64,000 nucleotides of DNA from assembly GCA_002077065.1 (NCBI GenBank), contig NAJO01000018.1:310001-374000 (forward strand), given 5' to 3'. The first letter of the stretch is position 1. Each line of letters begins with the position of its first letter. A model generated the notes under the pieces. The model was given only the letters and a program-made list of their open reading frames with translations, had not been told where the DNA came from and made no database searches. Both the position numbers and the translations under genes were made by a program. Positions 1 through 10,128 of the stretch are shown piece by piece. The stretch comes from Cryoendolithus antarcticus (Eukaryota; Ascomycota; Dothideomycetes; Cladosporiales; Cladosporiaceae).

Positions 1-867
1 GCGTCAGCTCTTGCTTGTGGCCCAAAGTCGCGAGATGTGCATCGTCTGCAACGACGCTATTGTGTCTGCGCGCCATGGCTAATATTTGTGGCGCGCCGAA
101 CAAGTCCTTGCAGTGTCAAAGTCTCAAGCGACATGTCGTGCGGGTTCGCGTGGCCCTGACATGCGGAGGTCACGCCCTGCGACGTCGGTGTTACACTTTG
201 ACTCCAGGCATGCGGGCAGATCATGCAGGAAATAAGCCGCGCGCCGCCGGTGTCATAGCGGATGATTGCCTATCATCAGCCCGGCCATAGACACGCAAGC
301 GAAACCAGTGACTTAGTAGCGTTTGTCATAATCTTCGCCATGTTCTGGACTAAAATGATAGGATGGAAAAGTTTCCCTTCGAAGTGCAAGCAAAATCGAG
401 CATTCGCATCCACCTTCTCAAAATGCTTCCAAAATGCTTGTTTTGAGTCTTGGCTTCACCAAGCTGATCCTCGCGAGTCAGGAAAGAATTGTAAGCTGAG
501 GCGCGTCGTTGCATAGGCAGCAATATGCACAGCCTCCATCATCAAGGCTATGCAGCGATGAAGAGAAGAGACCTGGAGATCTCGTTCTTGCGATTGCCTA
601 TCGCTCACTTCTTGTTATCTAGCACTTCTCTGTCAAGTTCTCGACAGGCTGCAACTAATGTGCCTTCGCTGCGTTTGTCACGAAACCACACCTGCCATTA
701 TCACAGCATATGGACACTAGAGGCTTGTGACAGCATGCCTAGCCACCTGGTGTATCGTAGCATAAAGGACCTGGAGTATCGCAGGGTCAGGTGTTCGTCG
801 GCCTGATCTAAGCGCGCAGCGATAAATCTGTTCAGGTGAAGGAACGAACAAAAGAATTCCTTTAGCC
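1..867. other. Intergenic, nothing recognised
   Basis: Several short open frames occur here but none shows a known motif or convincing protein composition. No tRNA, repeat or transposon signature was seen. Confidence 0.5.
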
Positions 868-1227
868 ATGGACACTTCACCTCTATCTGAGCTTCCTCAG
901 GAGCTGCTCGACATCATCTGTGAATACGCACTGATCGACGACGAGCCAATCAGCCTATGAATCCCAGAGCACGCCTTACGCCGTTGTACTGCACGACCCC
1001 ATCCAACCGGCTTGTTGCACACATGTAGTGCTATGCGGGCCAAGGCTCATAGACTCTTGCTCTACACGCTCTGGGAGCGACCACTGCTCTTTGTACGACA
1101 CACCTGGAGATGCGCCTTGATAATAACCAGCTTATACGCGGCACAAAGCTGCACAAATTGCGGCTGTGAGCCAATCCAGCCTGTGGCAATTGAAACGCAG
1201 CCTGGTACCTGGAGTAATCGTGCATGA
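868..1227 (+). pseudogene. F-box-like gene remnant interrupted by in-frame TGA
   Basis: An ATG at 868 opens a 30-codon frame whose start reads SELPQELLDIICEYAL, the typical first helix of fungal F-box domains (substrate adaptors of SCF ubiquitin ligases). A TGA at 958-960 stops it. The same frame then stays open to a second TGA at 1225, with LLHTCSAMRAKAHRLLLYTL, which resembles the Leu-rich segment that follows the F-box in fungal proteins (typically a TCRxIRxEA-like motif). I see no intron that would remove the TGA at 958. At about 120 codons it is shorter than usual for this group. I read it as a decayed F-box gene, but a short functional peptide or a sequencing error cannot be excluded. 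The F-box assignment rests on a short match. Confidence 0.45.
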
Positions 1228-1402
1228 TCTACTGAGCGACGCGGGGATTCGCCATTACAGACTTTGTCAGTACTCTCACCTGCAGGTCAGCGAGTTAATT
1301 GAAATCTATCGTTGAGCACCGCAATCTGCGTTTACGGCAGACTTGTGCATCGATCAGCCCTACTCTCAGCAACGCGCGCCAGCTCTTGGTCCTGCCAATA
1401 AA

Positions 1403-3026
1403 CTACAGCTCCGCATTGGCATGTCCTCGGTCAACAGAGCCATTTAGACTCTCGAATAGCAGATCGCACTTGCCGCCCTTGGGAAGTACGAGGAAGTGAT
1501 CTCGCATCGCCATACTGTCGTCTGTCGTCTGCGGAGGTGCCTTCAAACCGAACTGGAGAAACAACGACGCGACGACAAGCTTCAGCTCCATAAACGCAAG
1601 GTTCTTGCCAAGACAGGCTCTTGTGCCTTTGGAAAACGGCATGAAGAGCTCCTTCATTGCTGCCGTGCCGCCTCCTGATTTCAACCAGCGATCTGGGCTG
1701 AAGGTGTCGGGATCCGGGAACGCAGCGGCGTCTCGATTTGTTGTATAGCACTGCATGGAGACAATAGTGCTAGCCGGTAATCGAACGCCGCTTACAGTCG
1801 CTCCGGTAGGTGGCGTGATGCGTTGGAGGCTTGCAGGCGCAGCCGGATGGAGGCGAAGACTTTCGTTGATGACAGCTTCCAGTAGCGGCGAGTCAAGAAC
1901 TTCTCGGCTGACTTTCCCTTGCGGCGAAGAACGCTCTTGACACTCCTGCAAATCTTGACGTAATCGTGTTTGCAACTCTGGATTTCTAGTGAGCTCCCAA
2001 CACAGGTAGGTCAGGGTCGTGCTCGTTGTATCTGTGCCAGCGAAGACAAGATTCCCAACCTCGGTGTACGTCTCTCTGTCAGTCAGTGGCGCTTCGCCAG
2101 AGCTGTTGAAGAGGATCTTGGAAAGCAGATCTTTGCGATTTGGAGCGCTCTTATTGATCCGGAGGTAATCCTCATAGGCATGCTTGCCATACTGTCTCAA
2201 AGTTAGCCTGCGTCGGCTATGAGGTTGCGAAGTAGACTTACGTCAGTCACTCGTTGCTTGGAAGCCAGGAAGTCCTGCAATGCGGGCACAGGCAGCTTCG
2301 ACATTACGGCAAACATCCATGGAAATGTCCACTGCATGCCGCTTATCAAGAACACTTTATCCATATCGTGGAGGAATTGTGGCGGCTGCTTGGCTTCCAA
2401 CGCACCAAACGACGCTCCCAGGAACAGCTGGCCCACAACGTCGAGTGAAAAGGCTCGGAATCGTTCCAATGCATCGACACTCGACCCCTTCGACTGTCGC
2501 AGTACCTGCATCAGGTAGTCTACGCGCTCTCTGATCACTGGCTCCGTATTCTGGAGGTTTGATGAGGAAAATGCATGGCTCAGTAGACTTCTCCGTTGAC
2601 TATGGGCTTCCTTGTCACGGATGCTGAAGATCCCGAGCGGCTGCAGGCTCATGGACTCGTATATAGGCGCCTTCATGAAAACAGTCTGTTGGCCATAGAT
2701 CGTGTTAATGGCCTCGGCGCTAGCGAACGAGACTTCCTGAGGTCCGATTCGAACAGTAGGACCATAGCGGAGATGTAGCTTGTGGATGACTGTGGTTCGA
2801 AAGCCAGCTAGGTCGACGAAGACGAGCCAGTAGCCTGTTATGCTCGCTAGGAAGGGGCCAGGGATGTTGCGAAGTGGTGAGAAGAGGCGGTTGTAGGCGA
2901 TCTGGGGAACGTTCAGTGAGGTTCTCGAGGATCATACAAGTCGCAGGGGGGACTACAGACCTGGAGGAGAACATAGCCTGCGATCAATATGCTCGCAAGT
3001 GATAGCACAGTGCTGAGGCTGTACAT
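1403..3026 (-). CDS. Cytochrome P450 monooxygenase
   Basis: A heme-thiolate monooxygenase, probably ER-anchored and fed by cytochrome P450 reductase. Three exons (3026-2961, 2901-2242, 2191-1403) give 504 aa, the normal P450 length. The start at 3026 supplies a hydrophobic N-terminal anchor (LSLASILIAGYVLLQ). A proline-rich hinge with NIPGPF follows, then YGPTVRIGP. The I-helix AGTDTTS lies near residues 293-299, the K-helix ESLR near 352-355 and the heme loop FSKGTRACLG has its ligand Cys near 435. Intron 2 has GTAAGT and a CTAAC branch site. Intron 1 has the weaker donor GTCTGT, so the first exon is less certain. The layout resembles fungal P450s of secondary metabolism or detoxification, but the substrate cannot be read from sequence. 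It sits in tandem with an FAD monooxygenase on the same strand, which suggests a shared oxidative pathway (inference). Confidence 0.9.
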
Positions 3027-3652
3027 GGTCGCTGCGCGAGTCTGAGGCTGACTGACCACTCAACGATTAAACAGAGGTCAGATCCTCTTATGGGTAAACA
3101 TATGTACGGTATACTCAGAAAGCTACCAAGCTGACGAAGGCCGCTGGCAGGGTATGCAACCCCATGGAGTAAACCCTGCGGTGGGATTGCTTCCTCCACA
3201 GCTCTCTCCACATTGCAGGTGTTGCCCGATATGGTCAGCTCGGTCGCGCTTTGGACCCACTTGTTCCGTGAACAGTGCAGCCACGGAAACGTGGAGTCGA
3301 ACCGAGACCCGGAACCCCATTCACAATGACTCCAATCGATCCGTGCAACTGTCTAAGAACCCGTACTGGGCTGGGCGCGTTGTGATACCCAGTAGATGGT
3401 ACTCCAGAGCTGCGCGATCACTTGGCAGAGCGATGCAGACAACCGACTATGTAGGGCAATGCCTCGACGTAACGCCAATACACGTCCAAAGGCGGTTGTG
3501 TCTGCGATCAGTAGACAGCTGTCTGCTTCGACTCAAGACACTTGTGCAAAATAGCTTCAGAAGCACGCTGCTCATCATGAGGGTAAGGATACTGCATGTA
3601 CTCGTTCACTGTGCTGCGTCAGTCGTCATCTGGTGCATGTTCCAGGTGCAAT
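3027..3652. other. Intergenic, nothing recognised
   Basis: This is the upstream region of the P450 and the downstream region of the monooxygenase. A 180-codon plus-strand frame overlaps the monooxygenase 3' end but has no recognisable motif. I do not call a gene here. Confidence 0.5.
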
Positions 3653-5031
3653 TTACGTACATGATAGTTCGGCGGCTGAGTTCTCATCAGACTTGACACT
3701 GTCGCCGCCAACAATGCGAGTGTACTCTTGAATAAGCGTGGCTCTTTCGTACCGCGCCTGATTATAGAGCTTAAGTCGTTCTGGGATCTCGTCGCGACCC
3801 TCGAGTCGAGACATCATTACACCAAGTGACACGCCGTCTTCGATTGCCATGGCTCCGCCCTGGGCAAGATGGGGTAGGAATGGGTGTGCAGCATCACCCA
3901 ATAAGGCGAGTCTTCCAGTGGGAGAGATGAATGACGGTAACGTCTCCATGTCGAATAGAGGATAGACGCGAAGCGACTTCGGATCAGCCTTCTCGAGCAT
4001 CGCCAGTACCTTGGGCTCAAACTCGCTGAAAATCTCCAGGAGCTCGCTCTTGTCTGCCGGTCTGTGCCATTCTCCAGCAATCGCTGTCGACTTCGTAGCA
4101 GGGTGGACACATACGAAGTTCAGGAGCTCGTTGTTCTGGCAGCGATACATGACAACCTTGCTGTCGCCCGAATACCATATGTCCATGGTATTGCGCATCG
4201 CGAACCATTCCGCCGTGCGAGAATCGGCTAGCGCCTCCTTTTCCGATACAAGGAAGCGGAACGCGCTGTGACGGCCATTTCTCACGCGAATCTTCGCGTC
4301 GATCTGTTTGCGGGCTATGGACGTGACTCCATAGGCGCCGATGACAAGGTCACCCTGCGCAGTCGATCCGTTGGTGAAGGAGATCGTCGCGGTCTCTGCA
4401 TCGACGCTTGCAACGCTGCGACCGTAGGACACTTTCGCTGGTGGGCCATGACCGTTGTGCGAGGTCGCTGCCTCTCGTAGCTGGCCGTGCAAAGCAGCGC
4501 GAAGAGTGAGACGATATTCCTGGGTTCCGGTTAGTTGCGGGTGATTGCGTGTGCTTTCGCAGTGGTCGTCGAACTAACGCTCTGATAACGATGGCTGTCT
4601 TTGAGAAAAGCCTGACTGTCCTTGAGAAAGTCTTGGTCCTGCAGAAGTTCGCCAGACGCTTTCACCAGTCGTAGCTACAGCCTCAGCAATCAGCACATTG
4701 CAGAGTCAAGAAGAGTGCCTTCGCAACGCACACGTTCCATGCGCACGCCGCCAGCGTCTGCGACATTGACTCCGAGTCGTCTCAGCAGTACATCGGCGTT
4801 ATAGCAGATATTAATGGCTGCCCCAATCTCGCTGGGGCCAGACGTGCTCTCGAAAAGCTGCGATTGAATCAGTAATCCATGCAGTAAGATATGTATGGAT
4901 TTCGAGTTCAAGTTCATACTTACCTCAACATGATGGCCAGCCCTTCGAAGTGCAATTGCAGCAGTCAATCCACCGATGCCTGCACCGACAATCAATACGT
5001 TCAACTGTACTGCAGCCTTTGTGTGACCCAT
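3653..5031 (-). CDS. FAD-dependent monooxygenase (salicylate hydroxylase-like)
   Basis: A class A flavoprotein hydroxylase, which in this family uses NAD(P)H and O2 to hydroxylate aromatic or polyketide-like substrates. Four exons (5031-4924, 4857-4732, 4674-4579, 4519-3653) join in frame to 398 aa. The last intron has GTTAGT, a CTAAC branch site and a CAG acceptor. The Rossmann motif GAGIGG is at residues 16-21 and the second FAD motif GDAAHP near 318. An upstream in-frame ATG at 5136 would add 35 unremarkable residues, so I chose 5031, just ahead of the FAD fold. The DG motif, usually GADGV, reads GAYGV near residues 171-175. This replaces the conserved Asp with Tyr and may weaken FAD or NAD(P)H handling. 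The gene lies downstream of GAD and upstream of the P450 on the same strand. Substrate unknown. Confidence 0.85.
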
Positions 5032-5704
5032 TTTCACGATCGACGAAAGGCTTCGCGACGCTGACTCACGCTCTCGTGGAACTCGTCTCCCAACGACATC
5101 TTTATATCTCCTGTTCCGTAGCTCATCATCGCTCATAAGCCATGAACTCTAAGTACCTCGGCGTCGCATCGTACCGCCGTATTGGTATTTGATAGGATCA
5201 TATCGCATTCCGGGTGGGGCGTACAACGTAGCTACCCCATGGAAGCACTTGTTCCGACGCGCCTGCACGCTTCCTGAACCGCCATTTTGCCAGAAGCCTG
5301 CCCTACATGTACGGCTCGAGCTCATCGCTGCTGCTGTCGCAGTCTCGCAAGTGCCGCATTCCAGAGGGGTAGAAGGCGGTGGGGGAGAGAAGGATATACT
5401 ACTGCTCGCCCGGCTTACCTAATGTGAAAGAGGGAAAGCGCGATCAGGTGCAGTTCTTCGCGGAACAGCGACAACCTAGGATTCAGGAATCGTATCGCGT
5501 CCGGCACGGTCTAACACGGATGAACCATAAAGGTGACGTAGTAGGGAGCGCGCTGGTCGGTGCCAAATTGTGACACTAGTTCGCTCTCGCGTGCTATGCT
5601 CTACTCAAAACACTCCTACCTTGAATGGCCATCTCTCATTTCTCATCCACTAACAACGCCCCTCCCACAGGTAAGTCCCAGGCCGTGCCTTCTCTTTCAC
5701 CCAA
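5032..5704. other. Intergenic, nothing recognised
   Basis: This stretch separates the monooxygenase start from the glutamate decarboxylase stop. Only short open frames occur and no motif was found. Confidence 0.5.
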
Positions 5705-7362
5705 CTAGCACACGGCATGAGTCTTGCCATGCTTCCCTTGAAGACTATGCTCCTCATCCGTAAAATGCTCGTTCATCTGCTTCGTCTTCCCACTCCTCTT
5801 CCCCGCATTCTTCATATGCTCCACATAATGTCCAACCAGCTTCTTCTCGTCCATCTTGATCAACTCATTGACCGCCAACTTCAAATCCGATATCAAAGCA
5901 TCACACCTACTCCGCGAGAAGTCCTCCCTCACGACTACGCGCATCATCTTCAGCTTCTCTGAGTGTGGCGCCATGGTATACGCTGGCACGACCCAGCCTC
6001 TCTCACGCAGCTGATGCGCGATGGCGAACTCGTCGAAGCCGTGGTTGTGCTTGGGGTCGAGGCGGAAGGCTACGAGAGGGAGACCGTTACCGCGCGTCTT
6101 GGACATGAGTATGAAGCCTAGCTTCTCGACGGCCGCGCCGAGGTAGTCTGAGGTGCGGGTGAGATTCAGCATGATACTGCGGTAGCCCTTCTTGCCGAGA
6201 CGGATGAGTTGGTAGTACTGCCCGATGACTTGACTAGCGCCACGGGAGAAGTTGAGGGTGAACGAGGCTTGGTCGGCGCCGAGGTAATTGATGTTGAAGA
6301 TGAGCTCTGCGTGGTTGTTAGCGAAGAGTCAAGAAATGAGATGACGGCCGATTGACCTTTAGGGAGGAACTCAGGGTCGCGCCAGACTACCCAGCCTACA
6401 CCAGGGTAGACGAGACCGTACTTGTGGCCGGATACGTTGATCGACACGACCTTCTCGAGACGGAAGTCCCACACGAGATCTGGGTTGACGAACGGCGCCA
6501 CAAATCCACCTGACGCAGCGTCGACGTGGATCGGGCAGTCAATGTTCCTCTCCACGAGCAAGTCGTTGATCTTCTTGGTGTCCTCATACTCGCCTGTGTA
6601 CGTTGTGCCGAGAATCGTGCAGATACCAATGGTGTTCTCGTCCACCAAGTTCACCGCCTCTTCAGGGTCGATCACATAGCGGTCTGGTGTGCAGTATACG
6701 AACTTCTCCTCGACATCGAAATATCTCGCTGCCTTCTCCCAGCACACCTGCACTGCGGAGTTCATGATGAGGTTCGGGCGGCTGTAGTCCTTGCCCTCTG
6801 CCTTGCGTTTATTGACCCAGCGTTTCTTCATGGCAAGTGTACCCAGCATGATCGCCTCGGAGGAGCCAATGGTCGATGTACCCATTGCATTTGTGTCGTC
6901 GTCGTCTGTAGGGATGTTGAAGAGACGGGCCATCATGCTCACGCAGCGGTTCTGAATGTCTGCACTGACAGGGTACTCCTCATAATCGATGAAGTTCTTG
7001 CTGAAGGCCTCAATCATGAGCTTCTCGGCCTCTTCCTCCATGTAGGTCGTCACGAATGATGCTAGGCTTATTGAGTGTCAGTACAGGATCTCCATTCCTC
7101 GCGCTCAATGCAGCACTCACTTCAGCGTAGGATTACCATCGAGAGTCAGGTCGTCCTTGATCATGCGGTATGCCACCTCCTTGCTCATTTCATTCTCGGG
7201 CATTTCGTGTCTGGGCAGGTCCTGGGCGGCGAATTTGGAGCCATAGACGCTGGACGTGAACTCGTCTTGACCAACATCATTGAGGTTGAGGTCCTTCAGC
7301 TCAGGCATGACCTTGCTGTCTTTGACATCTTTGTCCGTAGGGACTTTCCCGAGATGGACCAT
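5705..7362 (-). CDS. GAD1: Glutamate decarboxylase (PLP-dependent)
   Basis: Converts L-glutamate to GABA and CO2 in the cytosol, the entry to the GABA shunt and linked in fungi to acid and oxidative stress tolerance. Three exons (7362-7121, 7066-6357, 6306-5705) give 517 aa, normal for the family. Introns are 54 and 50 nt. The second has a CTAAC branch site and restores the family-typical [20 protein letters not shown] block. The PLP-binding lysine lies in INVSGHKYG near residue 296. The preceding [13 protein letters not shown] supplies the cofactor-contacting Asp, and the substrate-side motif [11 protein letters not shown] is present. The C-terminus is about 60 residues of Lys-rich helix and ends in HAVC. 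I see nothing broken. The gene is divergent from the amidase at 8053. Confidence 0.95.
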
Positions 7363-8052
7363 GGCGGCGGCTTTGGTCTACTAGGCTGTGCGAGTGAACT
7401 GAGTGACTGTGGTAGAAGGAAGATGGTGTGGAAGGGTGTCGAGGTCAGTTAGGGATATATCTATTGTGGTAGAGGTAAAGGACGAAAGATCAATAACAAG
7501 CAAGTCAGCAGCTCGAGATCTTCAGGCACAGTGAAGCTTGATGCATTCTTGCTTTACCGCTGTTTCGGCAAAGGAGGTTACGAGGAACGCGCACGCGTCT
7601 CATGGCAGGTACAAAAGCCAATCGCTGGTGCTCTGCCGAAACGCCTACGTGCATCACGCTGCGGGTCAACGTCAGATACAGCGGCTGCGTCCCGTTTCTT
7701 GGATGCAGTCAAGCTAAAGCTTGGTCTGCTGATGGTGGAGCCGTAGAGAAGCTCCAATTCTTCTTTTGTAAACACAGGGAGCCCATAGGCTGTGGTGACG
7801 GAGAGAATGAGGTCTGATGGCCGTAGGGCTTCTCTCACATATCGTAGACCACCATGTGGCAAGAAAGGTTGGTCTTTCCTCAGATACTTGCCCCACTTCA
7901 ATGCCCCCACTACGCTCTAACTGTATGAGGTAAGACAGTACCTCGGCTAGAGTTGCGAGACGACGCATAGGCAGTAGGAAGCATAGCATCGGTAAGAGAA
8001 CCTTCGTTGTCTTCAGTCAGTCAGGTAGTCTTTCTTTGGCTCCTAAACAATC
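7363..8052. other. Divergent intergenic region, GAD / amidase
   Basis: This 690-bp region holds both promoters. Two overlapping minus-strand frames (7989-7714 and 7910-7578) look partly protein-like but cannot be joined by a normal-length intron and show no known motif. No gene is called. Confidence 0.5.
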
Positions 8053-9750
8053 ATGGCCGAGCCATGGCGTGCTATAGCAGAGCGCAAGCGCGCAGAAAGA
8101 CACAGTCGCATCCCCAAAGCCTGGCTAATCCCATCCTCACCATCTGGCAACGGCAATCTCATAGGCAAGCACCTGGACATTCTGTCGAAGTCTGAACTCA
8201 ATATCACGCAAGACTATGATGCTACGGATCTCCTCTCGGCACTCGCAACCCGCAAACTCACCAGCGAAGCCGTCACCACGGCGTTCTGCAAGCGGGCAGC
8301 AATCGCTCAGCAGCTCACCAATTGCCTGACTGAGATCCTCTTTGACCAAGCCATAGCTAGAGCAAAGCATCTGGATGCAGAATTCGCTCGGACAGGCAAG
8401 CCCATTGGTCTCCTCCATGGCCTTCCAATTTCGCTCAAGGACACCTTCAAGATCAAGGGTCATGATGCGTCGGTCGGGGTTGCAGCACTGTGCTTCAAGC
8501 CTGCCGCCACCAACTCTGCGCTCGTAGAGTTACTGCTCTCGCTCGGTGCGGTGCTGTATTGCAAAACCAGTATCCCGCAAACCATGATGGCGCTAGATAG
8601 CCACAACAATGTCTTCGGCCGCGTGCGAAACCCGGCCAATGGTGCCCTGACAGCTGGAGGCAGCTCGGGCGGCGAGGGAGCGCTTGTAGCCATGCGTGGT
8701 AGTATTCTTGGCGTCGGTACTGACGTTGGGGGCAGTATTCGCATTCCTGCACTGTGCAATGGACTCTATGGACTCAAGCCGTCTCATGGTCGTACCCCTT
8801 ATGCTGGCCAAGAGGGCGGAGCGCCAGAAGGGAGTAGCAAGGTCGCGATTGAGTCGACTGCAGGTCCGATCGCGCATAGTGTGAGAGATTGCGAGATGTT
8901 CTTGAGGGTCATTGGGGACGCGAAGCCTTGGCTATTCGATCCGGATTGCCTTGCTCAGAATTGGGAGCAGCAGAACTCAATAAGTCGGTCATTGCCAGGC
9001 GCGAGCAAGTCCGTGCTCCGTATAGGCATCGTGCGAACAGACGGCCACGTCACGCCTCTCCCACCAGTTCAACGCGTGATCGAGGACGTTGCATCCGCAC
9101 TCCGCAGTGGCTCGTCCACGAGCTCGACACAGATCGAAGTAGTCGAACTCGACCTATCGAGTCTCCTAAGCCGTTGCCTCAAGGTCAGCAACGGCGTCTT
9201 CTCCATTGATGGCGCGAACACCTGGTTTGACCTCCTGGAATCGACATCTGAACCACTTTCTCCATGGCTACAGTCCCGGCTCCGGCGAAGACCAGCGAAG
9301 TCCATTGACGAGGTCGTCAAGCTGCAGGCACAGCGACTTGCTCTACAAATGGAGGCACTCCAGATCTGGCGACCGGACGCGAATGGCCAAAAGATACACG
9401 TCCTCATCTGCCCTGCTGCGCCCCATCCAATCGCCTTGGTCGACCGCTGGAACTCGGTGAACTATACTTCTGCTTTCAACCTTCTTGATCTGCCAGCTGG
9501 CGTGCTGCCAGTGCGAGCTGTAACAAAAGAAGATCTGGCTGTCGAGTTGAACGAAGGAAAGGCGCTGAATGGGTGGGATAAGACGAATAGAGAGATGTGG
9601 GGTGAGAAGGAGAGGAAGGAGTACGTAGGAAGTACGCTCAGTGTTCAGGTCGTGGCACCGAGGCTGCAGGAGAGAGTGTTGGTGGAAGCCATGGGGTTCG
9701 TAGATGAGATCCTAAAGGGTCTTGATAAGAAAGCTAGTAGCAGGTTATAG
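8053..9750 (+). CDS. Amidase (amidase signature family)
   Basis: Hydrolyses a C-N amide bond. Fungal members include acetamidase and general amidases that release ammonium from amides. A single exon encodes 565 aa, within the family range. The Ser-cisSer-Lys triad is visible: Lys129 in LPISLKDTFK, Ser204 in the Gly-rich AGGSSGGEGA signature and Ser228 in GTDVGGSIR. RIPALCNGLYGLKPSHGR follows the nucleophile as in acetamidases. The N-terminus (AIAERKRAERHSRIPKAWLI) resembles the leader of fungal general amidases and supports the start at 8053. There is no signal peptide, so it is probably cytosolic. It is divergent from GAD, but a functional link is not shown. The exact substrate is unknown. 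Confidence 0.93.
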   Translation: MAEPWRAIAERKRAERHSRIPKAWLIPSSPSGNGNLIGKHLDILSKSELNITQDYDATDLLSALATRKLTSEAVTTAFCKRAAIAQQLTNCLTEILFDQAIARAKHLDAEFARTGKPIGLLHGLPISLKDTFKIKGHDASVGVAALCFKPAATNSALVELLLSLGAVLYCKTSIPQTMMALDSHNNVFGRVRNPANGALTAGGSSGGEGALVAMRGSILGVGTDVGGSIRIPALCNGLYGLKPSHGRTPYAGQEGGAPEGSSKVAIESTAGPIAHSVRDCEMFLRVIGDAKPWLFDPDCLAQNWEQQNSISRSLPGASKSVLRIGIVRTDGHVTPLPPVQRVIEDVASALRSGSSTSSTQIEVVELDLSSLLSRCLKVSNGVFSIDGANTWFDLLESTSEPLSPWLQSRLRRRPAKSIDEVVKLQAQRLALQMEALQIWRPDANGQKIHVLICPAAPHPIALVDRWNSVNYTSAFNLLDLPAGVLPVRAVTKEDLAVELNEGKALNGWDKTNREMWGEKERKEYVGSTLSVQVVAPRLQERVLVEAMGFVDEILKGLDKKASSRL

Positions 9751-10128
9751 CGACAGACTATCCAACTCGATTGCCCCTGAACGGCATGCTGTACAATGAC
9801 TGAACTCATCCAATCAATTGAGGTCCTGAGATCGCCATACATGTCTAGCAGCATCGTAACAACAGCTTCTAAGAAATCAGCTGTCATTCATGATCTGTTG
9901 CGGTAGCAATATGTGGCAGGTCCACATGGACTTTGGTCGTGCTTTCACAGTTGACATGTGAGAGAAGGAAGTCGAAACTCAGCTCGCGCTAGCCGCATTC
10001 GGCAGCGAAACCACCTGTCCAGACACGCATGCGCATCTCATATAACAGTCTCACACCTTTCACTTCACCACCTGTGCTGGCCACAGCTAATGTCCACACC
10101 CTTCCACTAATCCCTCAATACCGCCACA
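9751..10128. other. Intergenic, nothing recognised
   Basis: A 378-bp gap between the amidase stop and the SEC63 start, presumably holding a terminator and a promoter. No distinct element was identified. Confidence 0.5.

Noticed and set aside
3154..3696. 180-codon plus-strand frame
   Set aside because: Overlaps the monooxygenase end, has low-complexity composition and no motif.
7578..7989. Two minus-strand frames upstream of the amidase
   Set aside because: No known domain, no ATG in the more protein-like frame, and no intron of normal length joins them.
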